A stretch of DNA of 64,000 nucleotides from NCBI GenBank assembly GCA_038502055.1, contig JAXRKN010000043.1:558001-622000 (forward strand), read 5' to 3'. Origin of the DNA: Tanytarsus gracilentus (Eukaryota; Arthropoda; Insecta; Diptera; Chironomidae). Each line of letters begins with the position of its first letter. Within the stretch, counting starts at the first letter, position 1. Shown here piece by piece: positions 1 to 13,679 of this stretch. A program made the translations under genes and the position numbers. The notes below the pieces were generated by a model. It ran no database searches and had not been told where the DNA came from. It saw only the letters and a program-made list of their open reading frames with translations.

Positions 1-3000
1 TGTCGTGATGGCAGCGCAGAGACCAAGAAAGTATGGGTTTGAGAGAATTGATTTGGCATTTGCCTTCATTGGAAGTGCGTTGATGAGTAAAGCTGACATA
101 TCAAGTCGATGAGTTTCCGAATTTCCCATTTCTATGCGACACAAATAGCGTCCAAAATCGTCACTTGCTACTGGTGAGATTGTCAAATATGATCCGATAA
201 TTTGTTCATCTTCTCTTTTCACTTCCTCTTGCTTTTCATCTTTCATCATATTCAAACTTCCGCCTCCATTGACTTGATACCACTTAATGCTAATTAGAAT
301 CTTTGGAAAGTCCTTTTTACCCACAAATGCCTCGCAATAGAAACGACCTGATCCTCCGACATTAACAAACTGATCGACAGGTCTGAATGTTGCCAATGGA
401 GCATCCGGTGATGAACTTTTGACTTTCAGCTCAATATGATGTTCCATCGTATGGGTCGCGTTTCTTAGAACACACGTGTACTTTCCCTCATCAATCTTTG
501 ATGCATGACGAGCGTAAATGGTTTGATTGGCAGCCTCTGGATAGAGAATCAATGAGGAAGTCTCTTCCGCTGACCACGGATAACTTTTACCATCTTTCAA
601 CCTATAAATAAAAAAAATATAATTAATGGTGTTGCTTGTTATCAATGGCATTTAACATGCGATAACGAAAATTATTTCAATGAAAATTGTCCTATCGTAA
701 TGACTCAATTCCCGGAGTGAGTTATTCGTTCTAAGAATATCGGAGTAGTGTGAAGAAGAAGAAATTTTTCGAAGAAAGAAAAATTCCACCATTGAGAGTC
801 ATCATTTAAAAATATAATAATGCAAACTGAACAATTCTTTATTTTTTTGAGAAGGGTTTCGATTGCGATGGTAAAACTCTCAACGGATTGATCACATTAA
901 ATTTCACAAGAATGACTAATACACTTTTTCTATTTCAATACACACCATCGAAGATATCGGTGGTATGACGTACGATCTCATCTCAAGAGGTGCAAATGTG
1001 GTCATATTTTGATGATTCACTTCTTACGAATAGAAAATGAGAGAATAGAAAAAAAATCAAGTTCGTACTTGTCTCGACAAAATCATAAGGTAAACATTTC
1101 ACGCTATCAGCTGAATAATTATTGCATGGAATCACGTTCAGAAGTAAATGAACTAATTTCTTCATGATAAAAAAGAGAATTTTTAATTCTGCGTAATTTC
1201 ATAACAGTGAATATTAGTGAAGTGTGAGAGAAAACTTATGAACATAATATATGAGTTAGATTAAATTATTTAATTTTTTTTCATTCGTAAATTTCATCCC
1301 TTAAATTATTTAATACTCTATTATTTTCACATAAGATAAATTCCTATTTGACTTTATCACAAAGTCATTAATCCTTTTGAAAACTAAACTTGTTTCAACT
1401 AAAACTTCCTCATTTAATAATCCAAAACCTCACAAATAAGCAACAATAAAAATGATCTGCTCGTTCATGTTCACAAGTGCATAAAAATCGCAACTTATAC
1501 CGTGTAATTTAAAAATTTTACTCGCAATCAAAATTTTTTGCCTTTTGGCAAAATCATAAATCACGAGTAAAATGCTAAGCGATTTTTTTGCATGCGGTGT
1601 TTCTTTCTCTTTTTTATCATGCAATTTCATTCATTTTCGTAACGAGTTCCAGGTATTAAGCTTATCGTATATTTTTCCTGCTTTGTTATACGACATTCAG
1701 AAACCCAAAAGAGCTAAAAACTTCCCGTGTGATGATATCACAAAGTGTATGTATGTGAAAAAAAGAGAGAACGATGATAATGCGTTCAGAAAAAAAATTT
1801 GTGCGGACGTATTTTACACCTTGTTGCTTCATTAAGCACTCAATATGTGTTTCCAGGAATTATTTAGTAGTTTGTTATTTTTTTTGTGCATATATGTTGG
1901 ACAATCAGCTTGTGGGTCTTCGAAGCTTGTCATGAAAACCCTTCAATTTGCGAGAGTGAGAACAAATTTGATATTTGAAGTATCGGATTTTATTGTTTAT
2001 CGAGCATGAGTTGAAATGTCAGCAGAGAAAAGAGAAAAATTTCAAAAAATCACGTAATTGCAGTACAAAGAAATTCTATGTGTGAGTTTCTATCATCGTC
2101 CAACACTCGAGATCATAATTTGAGTGATACTCGAAATATTCTGTGGAGAATCATGTCAGATTGACTTCAAGTGGCGATTAACTTGTTACATGAGAAAATT
2201 ATTAAATTTTATAAATTCTAAAGATCGTTTTGCGGACCTCACATAAAAAATTTCAAGAAGTTCCATGAAAATTTTAAATATTTTTAAGTAGCAAAAAATT
2301 AGCATGAAAATTATTTAAACTTGAATTTTCGAAGAATTTTTCTCACTTTTCTGTTTATGTTTGAGGAATTTTTCTTTTTCACCGCCTTGTGCTCATCACA
2401 CAACAATTCCTCTGAAATGCTCTAAGCGGTAAAACTTCAAATGCATTTAGCACAACTGCTATGAATAATCTCATTCTGTCGAAAATTATCACATTTTTGT
2501 TTTTGAATCAAATATTTATCAACAAATGACTCAAGAATTATCTTTCTCACTCGTAAAGAGTTCTCAAACAATTTTTCTCATCAAATATGGAGAAAATGAA
2601 ATGTAATATAGTAAAAATAAAATGTGTAACATGAGAGTCAACAAAGTATAATTTTTCCAGAGCGAGAAACTGTTTTTGATTTATTCTCACATTTTCCACA
2701 CATTTGTTTGTTGTTCAAGTTTTTGCAAATATGAAACCTCTTTTGAGTGCATGGAAAAAACTTTTATGTTGAGCACAATCCAAAAAAGCATTGAAGTGCA
2801 TTCACATATTGACATTTTTATGTTTGGTTCTCTGAACTTTCAACTGATCCCACAAGTGCACCAAATGAAAACTTAAAGCATGATTTTCCACCAACTTAAC
2901 TTTCCACGCTGAAATTTGATATTCCATCACTGCTTTGAAAACATTTTTAATCGAAGTTAGCTCCATCAGAAATTTTTCTTCTACTTCAATGACGGAATTA

Positions 3001-4112
3001 TTTTCTTAGAAATTTGTGCTGCAAAAACCTTTCTTTTCTCATCTCATCGCTATCAATTTTGTCGTTGAGTTCTTCCTGGAATCCTTCTCTTAGCGGAACG
3101 ATGACGATGAGCAAAGAAGATGAGGACAATTTTTTGCTATTTTATAGGATTCTGCGCACACAAGTTGTGAGAGCTTAGGGTGATGAGAGAATTCTCGGAA
3201 ATTTACCCCACAGATTTTTGCGCCACAATTTCCATCTCATTCCATCTGCACGTGTTTAAATTTATGCAAGGATCCTACAGTATCTTCCGGGAAATTTGCG
3301 AGAAACTTTTTCGAGAGCGAGTTTTTCCATTTTTTTAGAGGGTTAGGGAAAAATGTTAAAAGTTTTTTGGTTCGTTTTTTCCCAACATAGTTGGCAACCT
3401 TTCATTTACAAAAAGGACAGAGAAATATGACGGAAGATGCTTTAGAAGGAGGAGAGACGGAGAGTCAAATTGCTTAGCTTGTGGACCAGCGAAAGAGAAA
3501 ATTCTAGGAAAAAGGGATAATGGAAATTTCAAAGCTCAAAAATCCTACAACCCTCTGTTCCATCGATTTTCCCATTCCTTTTTCATTCTCGGAATTATTG
3601 CGAACAATTTTTAATGAATTCTGTGTAATGAGGATGTAAGCGAAGATGGGGGAGATTATTATATGAAATGTGTGTTCATGTGGAGCGGGGTCACTCGTAA
3701 AATAAGCAAAATTTTCGCAGCTCACTGACAAATTTTAAAGAATGACTAAAATATTATTTAAAAACTGTGCTGCTTAATTAATAATCAACTTCTATTTTTA
3801 AAAATTTCAATACTGACACTCAAATATTTTCTCCCATTTAAAATTAATTGCTTTAGAACTAAGAACTTACCACTCGATGCTGCGATAGCCTTTGGCGCAA
3901 CAGTGTAAACCCTTGAATTCACTCTCAACAGCATACTCCTGTGTCACAACCTCTTTCGTAAATTGCATGAAAGTTGAATTGAGAGAATTCACAAATCTCC
4001 TATCCGTACAGTGATCGTTAAGAGTAACTGTATGATTTCCCATGACTAAGCTGATCATTGAAATCATGACAATTATGAGATCATAAAAATTCAGTCGAGT
4101 TGATGAAGTCAT
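1..4112 (-). CDS. Immunoglobulin-domain membrane receptor (IL-1-receptor-like), 5' part
   Basis: Two coding exons are visible: 4112-3871 and 601-1, joined by a 3269 bp GT-AG intron. The join completes a Trp codon and keeps the frame. Exon 1 encodes a signal peptide (hydrophobic residues ~10-25, IIVMISMISLVMG) and the start of an Ig domain with a double Cys (GLHCCAKGY) and the core Trp (SIEWLKDGK). Exon 2 completes this domain (DEGKYTC) and holds a second Ig domain (RFYCEAF, core Trp in IKWYQV, DDFGRYLC). It then runs towards a hydrophobic stretch (FLGLCAAI) that may begin the membrane helix, where the window ends. The Ig pattern resembles insect proteins labelled interleukin-1 receptor accessory protein-like; that is recognition from memory. 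The cytoplasmic part, and whether it has a TIR domain, lies outside. Role: cell-surface recognition, ligand unknown. Confidence 0.72.
602..3870 (-). other. Large intron of the Ig-receptor gene
   Basis: This intron has donor GTAAG at 3870-3866 and an acceptor TTTATAG ending at 602. It is AT-rich, with T-runs and A-runs. The short open frames in it have no recognisable domain and no codon structure. I see no RNA gene or mobile element in it. First introns of this size are common homes for regulatory elements, but none is recognisable here. Confidence 0.6.
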
Positions 4113-7100
4113 TATAATTTTTTAAATTTCTTTTTTCACACAAATATTGCTTGAAATTTCACTCTCAGTTATGTTCCAATTTTTATTTTGCCATAAGCGA
4201 ATTTTTTTACGAGAAAATGTTTTTGACGATTTCTAGGAAATGACGTAAAATGGCACAGTCATTTTTGCACACACTTTCGTAGTTCACATATTATTATTAT
4301 TCACCTCGAATACTTTATCGAATATGATAACAGTTATATTTTCTTTTTTATTCAATTTTAACTTTATCTCGAGAGTTTTGATTTTTGCGACTCTTCTCGT
4401 CCGTTGCCGGTTTAATTCTGAATCAGTTGTGAAAAGTTTCATAATGTATGACTAACGAAAATTTTACAATGTGGCGAAAATAAAATAACAGAAGATCGTG
4501 AGCCAAAACCAAGAGAGTCGAGAGAGTAAAAAAGCTTCTCTCTTTTTTGTCGCTCTCTCTCTCTCTCATTCATATCTCATAAGCCATAAATAAAGTGTTT
4601 GCACCAGCATGGTCTTTTGAGGCATTAGAAAAAATATGCACACATAAATCGCTCTTAACGAACATAACGAATTAGAAGAAAGAAAATTTTCGAAGAAAAG
4701 CAGTTAAAAAAAGAAGCAGAAGGAAAAATATTTGCATTTTGAACGCTCCCTTGAAGCATCATAAACATTTTCAAGGATAATCTTTCGTCCTCTCCATTCA
4801 CAGGTGTTAAAATAAATTGCAATATCCATTGAGAAGTGTTGTCGAAGACCTTAAACGGTTTAATGTTTTATTTATTTTCTTAGGACTGAGAAAGGAGTGT
4901 AAATCTGCTCTGAAATTACTGCCGAAAATCCTTGGACAAAGACAGAAAAATAAATGTGTGCTTAAAGGAGATAAGAAATATTGAATTTTTTTATTGGCAT
5001 GTCAAAAAGGACAACAATTGCTCAGGTAAAAAATTGATGCTCGGCTGCTATAGAAGCAGTATTAAAATTGAGATGTTCAAGGTTTAAAGAACATGACATT
5101 ATTCCTTGGAAAAAAAATTCAATGCTCAACAAACATGTCAAGAAAATCACTAAAATATTTTACTTTATGCCCACCTCGAAATCAGTTCTCTCGAGAATTA
5201 TGGCTAATGAGAAAAATTCCTCTCTTCTTTCTTCCTTTTTTATTTTAATGATAATTTTTGCGAATTTTGCTTTGCCACATTCAGCTCGATCTTGATATAC
5301 ACCGCCGCTGTGCATTACACACACAATGCAGACAATTTTCTCTTTCACAAAAGAAAGAAGCTTTGCCGAACGGATTCCAGAAATTGATTTCATCGGAATT
5401 TGCATTTTACCATTGCATTTCTTTTATTTTTTTGAGAGGGACGGTGAATATGTTTGGACGTGGACAGATTTTTGGGGAGTAGTTTCTAATTAAAATAATT
5501 TTAAACAAATTTTTAAACATTAAAAAACTCACAAATAGCTTTAATAGTTTCGGGGAATCCGACTGTAATATAAGTAATAATTTTTTATAAAATTTATTGC
5601 ACGTGTTCGTTCAGAGAAAATATTTTATACAACAAAAATTATTTCAATTTCGATTAAATTCTCATATAGGGAGCTCAAAAATTTGGAAGTTAAAAAATAA
5701 GAAGAAAACTTTATAAAAAATTTAAACGCTTTTTAAATACGCTATAGTGTAGAATTTGTAGATATTTCGAGCTTCCCATCCCTTGACTTCATCCATCAAC
5801 ACTTGAAAGTCTAACTAATAAAATTTTACTAGGAATAATTCGCACTCATACTATAATTTTGCGCTAAAACTCTCGCTTGAAATTCATACGAATCGACCTC
5901 AAAACATTTTCGTTTCATGTCCAAAACAAAAAGAGCGAGAATTTTAATGGCTAGTGCAGCATTGTGGCGTGCATAACATGACGTTTATCTATCCATTGCT
6001 ATCTTCACGTCGTCTCTCTTTCTTTATTTATTTCGCGTTGCCTTCTTCCGCCAATTATTAAATTCACTCGAAAATGCAGAACGAAGAGGTTTTGTTTATA
6101 TGTTCTTTTTATTTTTTTCGTGAAATATTAAATAAAGAAATAAAAATGATCAACTATAAGGAAAAGAATTCTTTCGGTTCCTCGTTCTCAAAAAACGGAC
6201 TGAATTGAGGAAGAATGGAACTTGAAGAGGTCTCTAGAGTGAGAACAAAAGAATGGGGAAAAGAAATTGATAATAACAATTGTTGTGTGTGAGAGCACAT
6301 TTTTTGGAACAAAGGCAAGGTTCTCGGAAAAGCTGCTTGAGCAAAAATGGAAAAGGGAAGAAAAAATTACCGAAGGGAGATCATTTCGATGAAATTTCTA
6401 TTTTGTTTTATATGCGAAAAAAGAATTCGAAAAAATTTAATATGTGCCGCAAACGTGTGAGAAGAGAAATATAAATGGACATTCATGCATGTTGGTTTAT
6501 GTCAATTTCCGTCAATTTGAATATATGTCTCAATACAGACTTAATGAAAAATATACAATTTGATATCAAAAATTTATAACTTTCCTAAAAGGGTTTAGAA
6601 AAAAACTTTTAGATCTAAAAAAAGTAATACTTTTAATTAACTACTTTGTCGGAAAAAAATATTAAAATTTCTCGGTATTTATTTTTTAATTTTAAAAGTT
6701 CGTGGAAATTTGAAATACAAAAAATTATATTTAAAAAGTTTGTTTCACAATTACCATAATTATGAAATAATCCATTGTTAAAGTATTTGTGAGAAATTGC
6801 ACACATGGCACTTTTTGATCATGCTATCTGGTTTGCATGGCGAGTTCATAATTATCATACAATGCGATGCGAAATTCTTGGAATGGTTGACACACCACTC
6901 ACCGCACGCTTTCTTCGAATAAATTTCAATTCAACGCACAAACGGACAAATGACCGAAATAATCAAAATCAACGTTTCCATTGCATTGTTTGTGCAACAG
7001 CTGTGAATGAAACGGCATCATGACATGCTGGTTTAATATGAAAAGAGGCAGGACTGTGAATAGACTTCTGAGAATTTTGCGCTCAAGTACGACAAAAAAG

Positions 7101-9430
7101 AAGAAGAAAAAAATCCCTCTTTTTAATTATCAATAGTAATCGCAACCCTTCATGAGTTTTGTCGAATCATTGGCAAAAAAGAGTTTTTTAAATTCATAAA
7201 TTTATAAAACCGGTGATTTCATCACCTTATAATTCTCCCTCTCTTGCTCTCAATTTTCTCTCTCTCTCTCTAATTTGAAAGAGAATGAGAGTAAAAAAGA
7301 GAATTTACATGGTTAAGTGTTGAAATTTGATAAATCCGTTAAAAAATTTTAATTGTTAAAACTTAAAATTTTAGAGATACTGAATAAGCTTAATTAGATT
7401 AATTAAAGTCTTTTTGTGGTTGGTTAAAAAATATTGAAAATTAAAATTTTAATTTTATAAAACCTAAGCAAAAATCATATAATTTTTCTAAAAATTAAAC
7501 TTTGTCATTTTAATTTCATCACAAACCGAAGTCTAAAATTTTTATAAAAATTTGCATTGCCATAAAAACGCACGGAGTCGTTTAAAGAGAAATTATAAAA
7601 ATTCTAAGAAGACCTCTTTTGAGGCTTTTGAAATATACACGAATAAAAATTAAAATTTTTTTATGGCTTGTTTGTTGAAGTAATTGATTCATAAGAAATA
7701 CTTATATGCGATGTCGGCCGGTAGTTTGAAATGATAAACTCCAATTGCGATTTATTTACGTACATTTATATATTTTAAATGATTCTCGGAATGGCAATTT
7801 AATATTGTCGACCCTCCATGCGAGAGAAAAAAAATTGTTCAATTTGCATTAAATTTACTCGTTAAAATTTTATGAATAGTGACAAGTTCCGAAAAGAAAT
7901 CTTGCTCAAATAAAGCATTGCCTTGAGAGGAATTGCGACTTCCTTTCTGACTTATTCAGTATTGACATAGCTTCCGCTAAGTGTCTGCCTATTAAATTCT
8001 TTATGATTATCACATACACAGCGAGAGAGCTATGCAAAGAAAAAGCAGTAATGCTAGTGAAAAAACCATTCGATATTTTTAGTTTTTATGGCTGACGCTG
8101 TGGTAGGAATATTTTATTGACGTTTTTTTCGCAATAGAGTGAAAATTCCACATGCTCCACATGCTCATTCGTCATAAATGTATAAAATATTCTGAGAGAA
8201 AGGAAGCGGTGGGAATTGTAAAAATTGAATTTTTTTCATCCTGCATTGATTTATTGTCATCAAATTTTCGAATCATTAGTTAAGATTAAATAAAGTTATG
8301 TTCGGAACACTTAGAGAGCATTTAACTTGATTAGATTGATTGTTATTCAATGCTAATCACATTAGTTAAGACTCTCTTCTGTAAAAATTTATTGTTTTAA
8401 AAATTAACTGAAAAATGAATTAAAAGAAAATTTCAATTCCGCACGAGCTGCGAGTGACACATTTAAATTTAATTCCAATAATCAAAAACAAATAATGCAG
8501 AAATAAAAAAGTTCATCCTGAATATAATTCGAAATGCATGCGTGCGAATGAAATCTTTTGCTGCCCTCAATCCGGGAAAAACTATATGTGCGAGTCTCGC
8601 TCACACACATCAGAGCAGAGGAAAAAATCGATTTAAATGAAATTTATTTAAGTAATAATGTCAACCGAATGCTGTTATTTGCTTTCGAATCGACGTGACT
8701 GTAATACAAACGACGTAGCACAGTTAGCAATGGTTGAATCTAAATTGTAACCAAATTTAATTTACATTGGGAGTGAGAGTGCTATGGGTATTGCCGCCGG
8801 ACATGACAGAAGCGACACAAATTAATCTGACAACATATACACACAGCAGAAGGAATGACGAATTTTTTTGTTGCCTTAATTAAAACCTGCCTTCCTCCTT
8901 ATGCATATACACTCGAAAAATTTCCCCGACTCGAATTCGTCTCGCTTCTTTTAGATGTTTCCTTTTTCTCTACTTAGCGTATAAATCGGGCAAACGAGGC
9001 AATTTATCAATGGCAATTTTGCCACAGCCTAGCTACGACACAAAATTTATCAATGTATGTCAATCAATCTATTTGTGTAATAATAAAATTTTGTAAGCAC
9101 ATTCACAGAGTTGAGAAATGAGCTTTTTCTGCTTTATTAAGATTTATTGGGTGTGCATGTGAGGGAAGAAGAATGAAATACATTTATTTAAGGGTCAAAA
9201 AGGGTGTTTTTAAAAGCTTTATGATGATGTAAAATTTCTAGCAATTGAAAATTGATTAAATTGAGAAATTATTTTAAAAAATAACCAATAAAATTTTTTT
9301 AAGGTTTTGAAAAAAAAATTAAAAACCCAAAAATTTAATTTTGCAATTATTTTTTACAACACTGACTTCCGCTAGTGTACGAAAATATTTTCATAGATCA
9401 TTACATCATTATATTACCAGTTTATATAGA
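4113..9430. other. Intergenic DNA between the Ig receptor and the JHBP-like gene
   Basis: About 5.3 kb of AT-rich sequence without a convincing gene. It must hold the 5' UTR and promoter of the Ig-receptor gene (from 4113 upward on the minus strand) and the 3' UTR of the JHBP-like gene (below 9431). CT/GA-rich stretches occur near 4535-4570 and 7245-7275. Open frames here are short, overlap on both strands and carry no domain, so I treat them as chance. Confidence 0.5.
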
Positions 9431-11348
9431 TCATTGGAATTTTCGTTTCCTTTTATTGTCATAGAATTTCTCATTGAAAAGCATACTAATCACTTTATCT
9501 TCATCTTTCGGCAGCGGAATAGACGTAGATTGGAGATACTTGATAATCGTATTTTCGTCAAGTTCATGAAAATAAACTGTGTCATTTTCCTCGAGCTTTT
9601 GTTGCCAGTCATTGCTTGAAGGTTTTTTCTTCGTTGTTGACGTTGATGTTGATGGACTAATAACGGAAAACATGGTGAGAATTCGATTGATGCGAGGCAC
9701 AATGACTCGATTTACAAGATTGTTAAAAAGTTTCTGATTCAAATCAAAAATTCTAGGCGTAACTAATTCAATTAGTCGATTCGTAATTTTATTTATTGAT
9801 CGTGTCGTCCAGCGCTTTTCCGCATTCAAGCCCGTTAAATTTGACTGTAAAATACATAAAGGGAGAGAACGATTGTTTGAGTTTATTTAATAATTCATTA
9901 TAATTGATGTCTCTCTCAACCTTCAATCCATTTATTGCTGATGTTGTCGTAAAATTTACTATCTGCATTCGAAAGCGCTTAATGGACACAACAGCGCCAA
10001 CGTTTGTCGTTAGATCTGAAACAGATAGGAAAATATTTATGTGGACGGTTTTCGCAAGGGATGGTAAGGATTGATAAATTTTAGAATTCTAATTAATTTT
10101 TAATTTCTACAAATTAATTAATAAAATATCAAAATTATTTTTTGAACCACCTTAAAATATTTTCCTTTTACCTTTTAAACAAAACCTAAAATTAATCAAA
10201 CATCGACTCAACTTACTAAAAACGTCAAAATTGTAGTTTCCTCTACCACGAATCGGTACATAATTGAGGAAATTTCCTACACCCGCATAGCTTCCATTTG
10301 ATCGCAAATTAACGAAGTTTAGTGAAAAGTTCATTGATTTTTCACGCCAATTAAATTTCACGTAATTTATTTGAAATTTATCAATGCCGTCGATGAGAAT
10401 ATTGCTTAGAGATGAATTGAATCTTTTCGTGGAAGGAAAGAGAGAAAGAAAAATTGAGTTATAAAAGCATTCTCATGTGATATTTAATACATGTCCAAAA
10501 AAAGTTTATTCGATTTTGTGGCATTTTAGATGAGGAAAATTCCTGAGAGACTCGAAAACATTTCATCCAAAATTTTAACCTTCAAACTGAAAGGTTAGGT
10601 CAAAGGTGTAAAAGGATAGTATAGTGTTGAGAGAAAAATGTCGAGACGATAATTGGAAACTTTTATCCTTTATAAATTTTTAATTGCTTGATAAGCCACC
10701 GAGAAAATTAAGTAGAAAAAATAAATTGTTTTAAATTCGAAAAGAAAAACTGAAGAAAAGTGAAATAAAACTCAAACAAATTGCCTTTCCTTTATTTTTA
10801 AAAACTCTTTCCATGATCTCGTGCACTAACTTCTAGTGATATATGAGGAGCAATAAACCCACATACGAGACATAAATTGTTAACCTTTTTCACCTCCTCC
10901 ACATCCTTTCTTCTTATTCACGCGCTTTTATATTTCGAATAAAATAAAGAGGCAGCAATAATAAATATGTGATATGCCATATCATACCCAGTTAGTGAGG
11001 AATACTTACTGCAAAAATGATAAATTGATTGTATTATTTCGATCCCTTAATTTAAGTGGTGCTAGAGGTGGAATACCGATCAGCGGAAAACCAAATCGCA
11101 TTCGACTTTGAATTTTTTCGATGATTTTCTCCGCCGCAAAAGTTCCTAAACTGCCACGTTCTTTTTGTGTTAATATTCTATTTTCAAAGAAATAATTCGA
11201 ATAAGATGTTTAAAGAAATTAATAGTCAAAACTTATTTTTCGTAATTTCTTACACATTTTCTTGACATTTTTTTGATTGAGCACCCAAGCAAGATGAGTG
11301 AAGAATGAAAATGATATGAATTAGTAAAAATTTCATCTCATTTTCCAT
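9431..11348 (-). CDS. Secreted JHBP/takeout-like lipid-binding protein
   Basis: Five exons are inferred: 11348-11254, 11177-11010, 10422-10217, 10015-9921 and 9844-9431 (978 nt, 325 aa, frame continuous). Exon 1 encodes a signal peptide (MKFLLIHIIFILHSSCLGA). Exon 2 carries the family's early motif GIPPLAPL. Exon 3 has the beta-strand core with NGSYAGVGNFL and RGRGNYNF. Exon 5 has the helical C-terminal part (RWTTRSINK to PRINRILTMF). This order matches haemolymph juvenile-hormone-binding/takeout proteins, a TULIP fold that binds hydrophobic ligands outside the cell. The family is usually near 250 aa; this protein adds a ~75-residue tail with an STSTST stretch, acidic segments and a basic end (KRKRKFQ). 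Donor 4 (AAG/gttgag at 9921/9920) is weak, so that junction is the least certain. The ligand is unknown. Confidence 0.7.
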
Positions 11349-12908
11349 TTTAATCTCTTTTGTGTCTTTATAGCGCACCGCCCCCAACACTACACTGCAA
11401 TATCTTTCTATTCTGAATGAGGATAACAATATGAGATGATGAGGCACTTTTGAATAAGATTTATGCAAAGTATAAACACTTATTAAACATTTTCCGTACT
11501 CAGCACGGTATTTATATGCCGCAAAATGAGACTTTTTGCCACTCGAGAAAAAACGAGATGAAAAGAAAACTTTCTATCTTGAAAAACTTGGTATTGCATT
11601 ACCAAGTGCATTCTTAGTGCAAGTTTTCATCTTCTCTTCTGCAATCTACGTCGTTGCACTTAGAGGGGTGTTCAAAAAAGCTCAAAATTTTGCTTTAGAG
11701 TAAATTAAGCAATTGCAGAAAAAAATTAAGATAAAACTTTCTTTAGAGTTTAAATAGAAAAACCTTTGAAAATTTTCTCATTTTTTTCCTCCCTACCCAA
11801 TGTATTTTATCAACTTTGCTGCTTTCTGCTATATATGCATTGTTAAGTGGTCTACAATTAAGAGGGATTTAAGTCGAGAGAAAGCAAATACTAATAACAG
11901 TGAGTGCAATTTTCCTCGTTGCTAAAGATCCTTCTCTCTCACTCACCTACCGTTCTCTCTTTCACTCTATAGCAATGCGAAAAATTCTAAAAAGTCTAAC
12001 GACATATATTTGCGCATATTTGAAAGTGAAAACGAACTAAGCTAACCAAGTGTTTTTGAAAAAAAACAACTTATCCATTTTGAGAACAAGCATAATTTAT
12101 TAATTTACATGTTGAAAGTTCAAAAAAAAATTAATTTTTCTTGAAAATTCAGAACACAGAAATTTTTGTGACATTAATTTCAATAAAAAGAACAGAATCA
12201 GAAGAAAATTCCAATAATGACGAAGAGAGGGATGGTGGCCAGCATGTGTGTGAAACGCCAAATGCGTCATTAAATCTCGACATAATGACTTTTCTCAACG
12301 CCATTATCGCAATTTGCTGCTGACGCGATTATTAATTTACTTTAATGGCCTCTTTTACGGGATCGAGCAAATCCAGATCAGTATTGCTGTCTACATCAGA
12401 TGATTACAATTAAATGCCTTTTAATTATTTTTTCCACTTTATGCCATACCAATTTGACACTATTGCAGTAAAATTTTTTCGTTGATACCCAAAAGCGAGC
12501 GAATACACATCAGATTCACATTTGTGCAATGCAGAGTGTGAAACAACGTGTCAAAGGCTTTTAATTAAAATGCATACAAGCGCAATTTACTATTCACCAT
12601 AGGGATATCAACCTGTCCAGAATTAATTAATAATTGGAAAACGATTTAAAATTTTGTGTGGATGTTTAATTAGCATTCAAAATTGTTTAAATCCACAAAG
12701 TGAACTCAGAAATTTCATGTAAAAAATTTAGTTTTGAAATTGAAAATTTTGAAAAAAAAATGAAAAACTTTAGTTTATTAAACATTTTTTTAGAATAATT
12801 AGAAGGAAAGTTTAATTCCTGTTTTTATAAACTTTTTCATTTTGATTTGAGTTTTAAAACAAAAGTAAAAATCTTTTTATTTTCTCTTAATAAATGATGA
12901 ACTTTATA
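11349..12908. other. Intergenic DNA upstream of the JHBP-like gene
   Basis: About 1.6 kb of AT-rich DNA between the start codon of the JHBP-like gene and the hairpin element. It should contain that gene's promoter and 5' UTR, but no clear TATA/initiator pair stands out. No other gene is visible. Confidence 0.45.
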
Positions 12909-13593
12909 CTATATAGACAAATTGAATTATAAATTTCTTCAATAAAAACATTTTTTGATCACCTGCTTAAACAAAGCATGATAGCCTAAACATTTATATA
13001 TTTAATTTGTAGCATTGGACTTTAGCTTTCTAATGGTAGTAAAATTTTTTGGCAACAAGCATGTTCAGGTCTTAAACAACTGCTTTTACTGAAACCCCTA
13101 TGATTTTTGACAAAGCAAATTCAGTTTTTTCATCAGTTATCCTTCAAAAGTATCTTGGAAAATTCTGAAAAAATTCTCAAGTGTTGGACTTAAATGTAGC
13201 TTCCTTTGAGTGAAGTTTTAAATTTTTCACAATGTCGGTTCCATAAGATCCAGTACCTTTTATAAAAATACAGTTTTGGGGTCCCACTGTACTTTTTGTG
13301 CATCATATTTTGAATCTGACTTTAAATTCCAACTCCTTGATTAAATACCTATCCAGCAATATACATATGTCATAGGTTATGCTTAGTTATCAGCCAAATC
13401 GAAGCCCATTATTGTCAACTGGATCTTTTTTCTCTCAGCGGAACCAACAATAATCAGCTGTACAGCAGAGCTGGATGAACTTTTTTCAAATTTTTTTTCA
13501 GATTCTGATTGAGCAAAGACAAAGAAATAGATATTGCCTTGCATGAATGCTTATTCAATAACTGGAAATACGATTTTTCAGAGCCCGAAGTTT
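12909..13593 (+). repeat. Left arm of the hairpin element
   Basis: This 685 bp arm is inverted relative to 13680-14270 plus 15050-15141. Marker blocks include ACAAAGCATGATAGCC near the outer end, GGGGTCCCACTGTAC in the middle and TCAGCTGTACAGCAGAGC towards the loop. All recur in reverse complement on the right. Confidence 0.85.
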
Positions 13594-13679
13594 AAAGAAG
13601 AGCGAACATTAGTTCATTCAGAGAATTTGTATTGAGAATGAGTAGAAAAAGAAGAAACTTGATGTGATTTCCTACTTTC

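Noticed and set aside
1572..1835. 87-codon frame in the Ig-receptor intron
   Set aside because: No domain, no splice context, and overlapped by a frame on the other strand.
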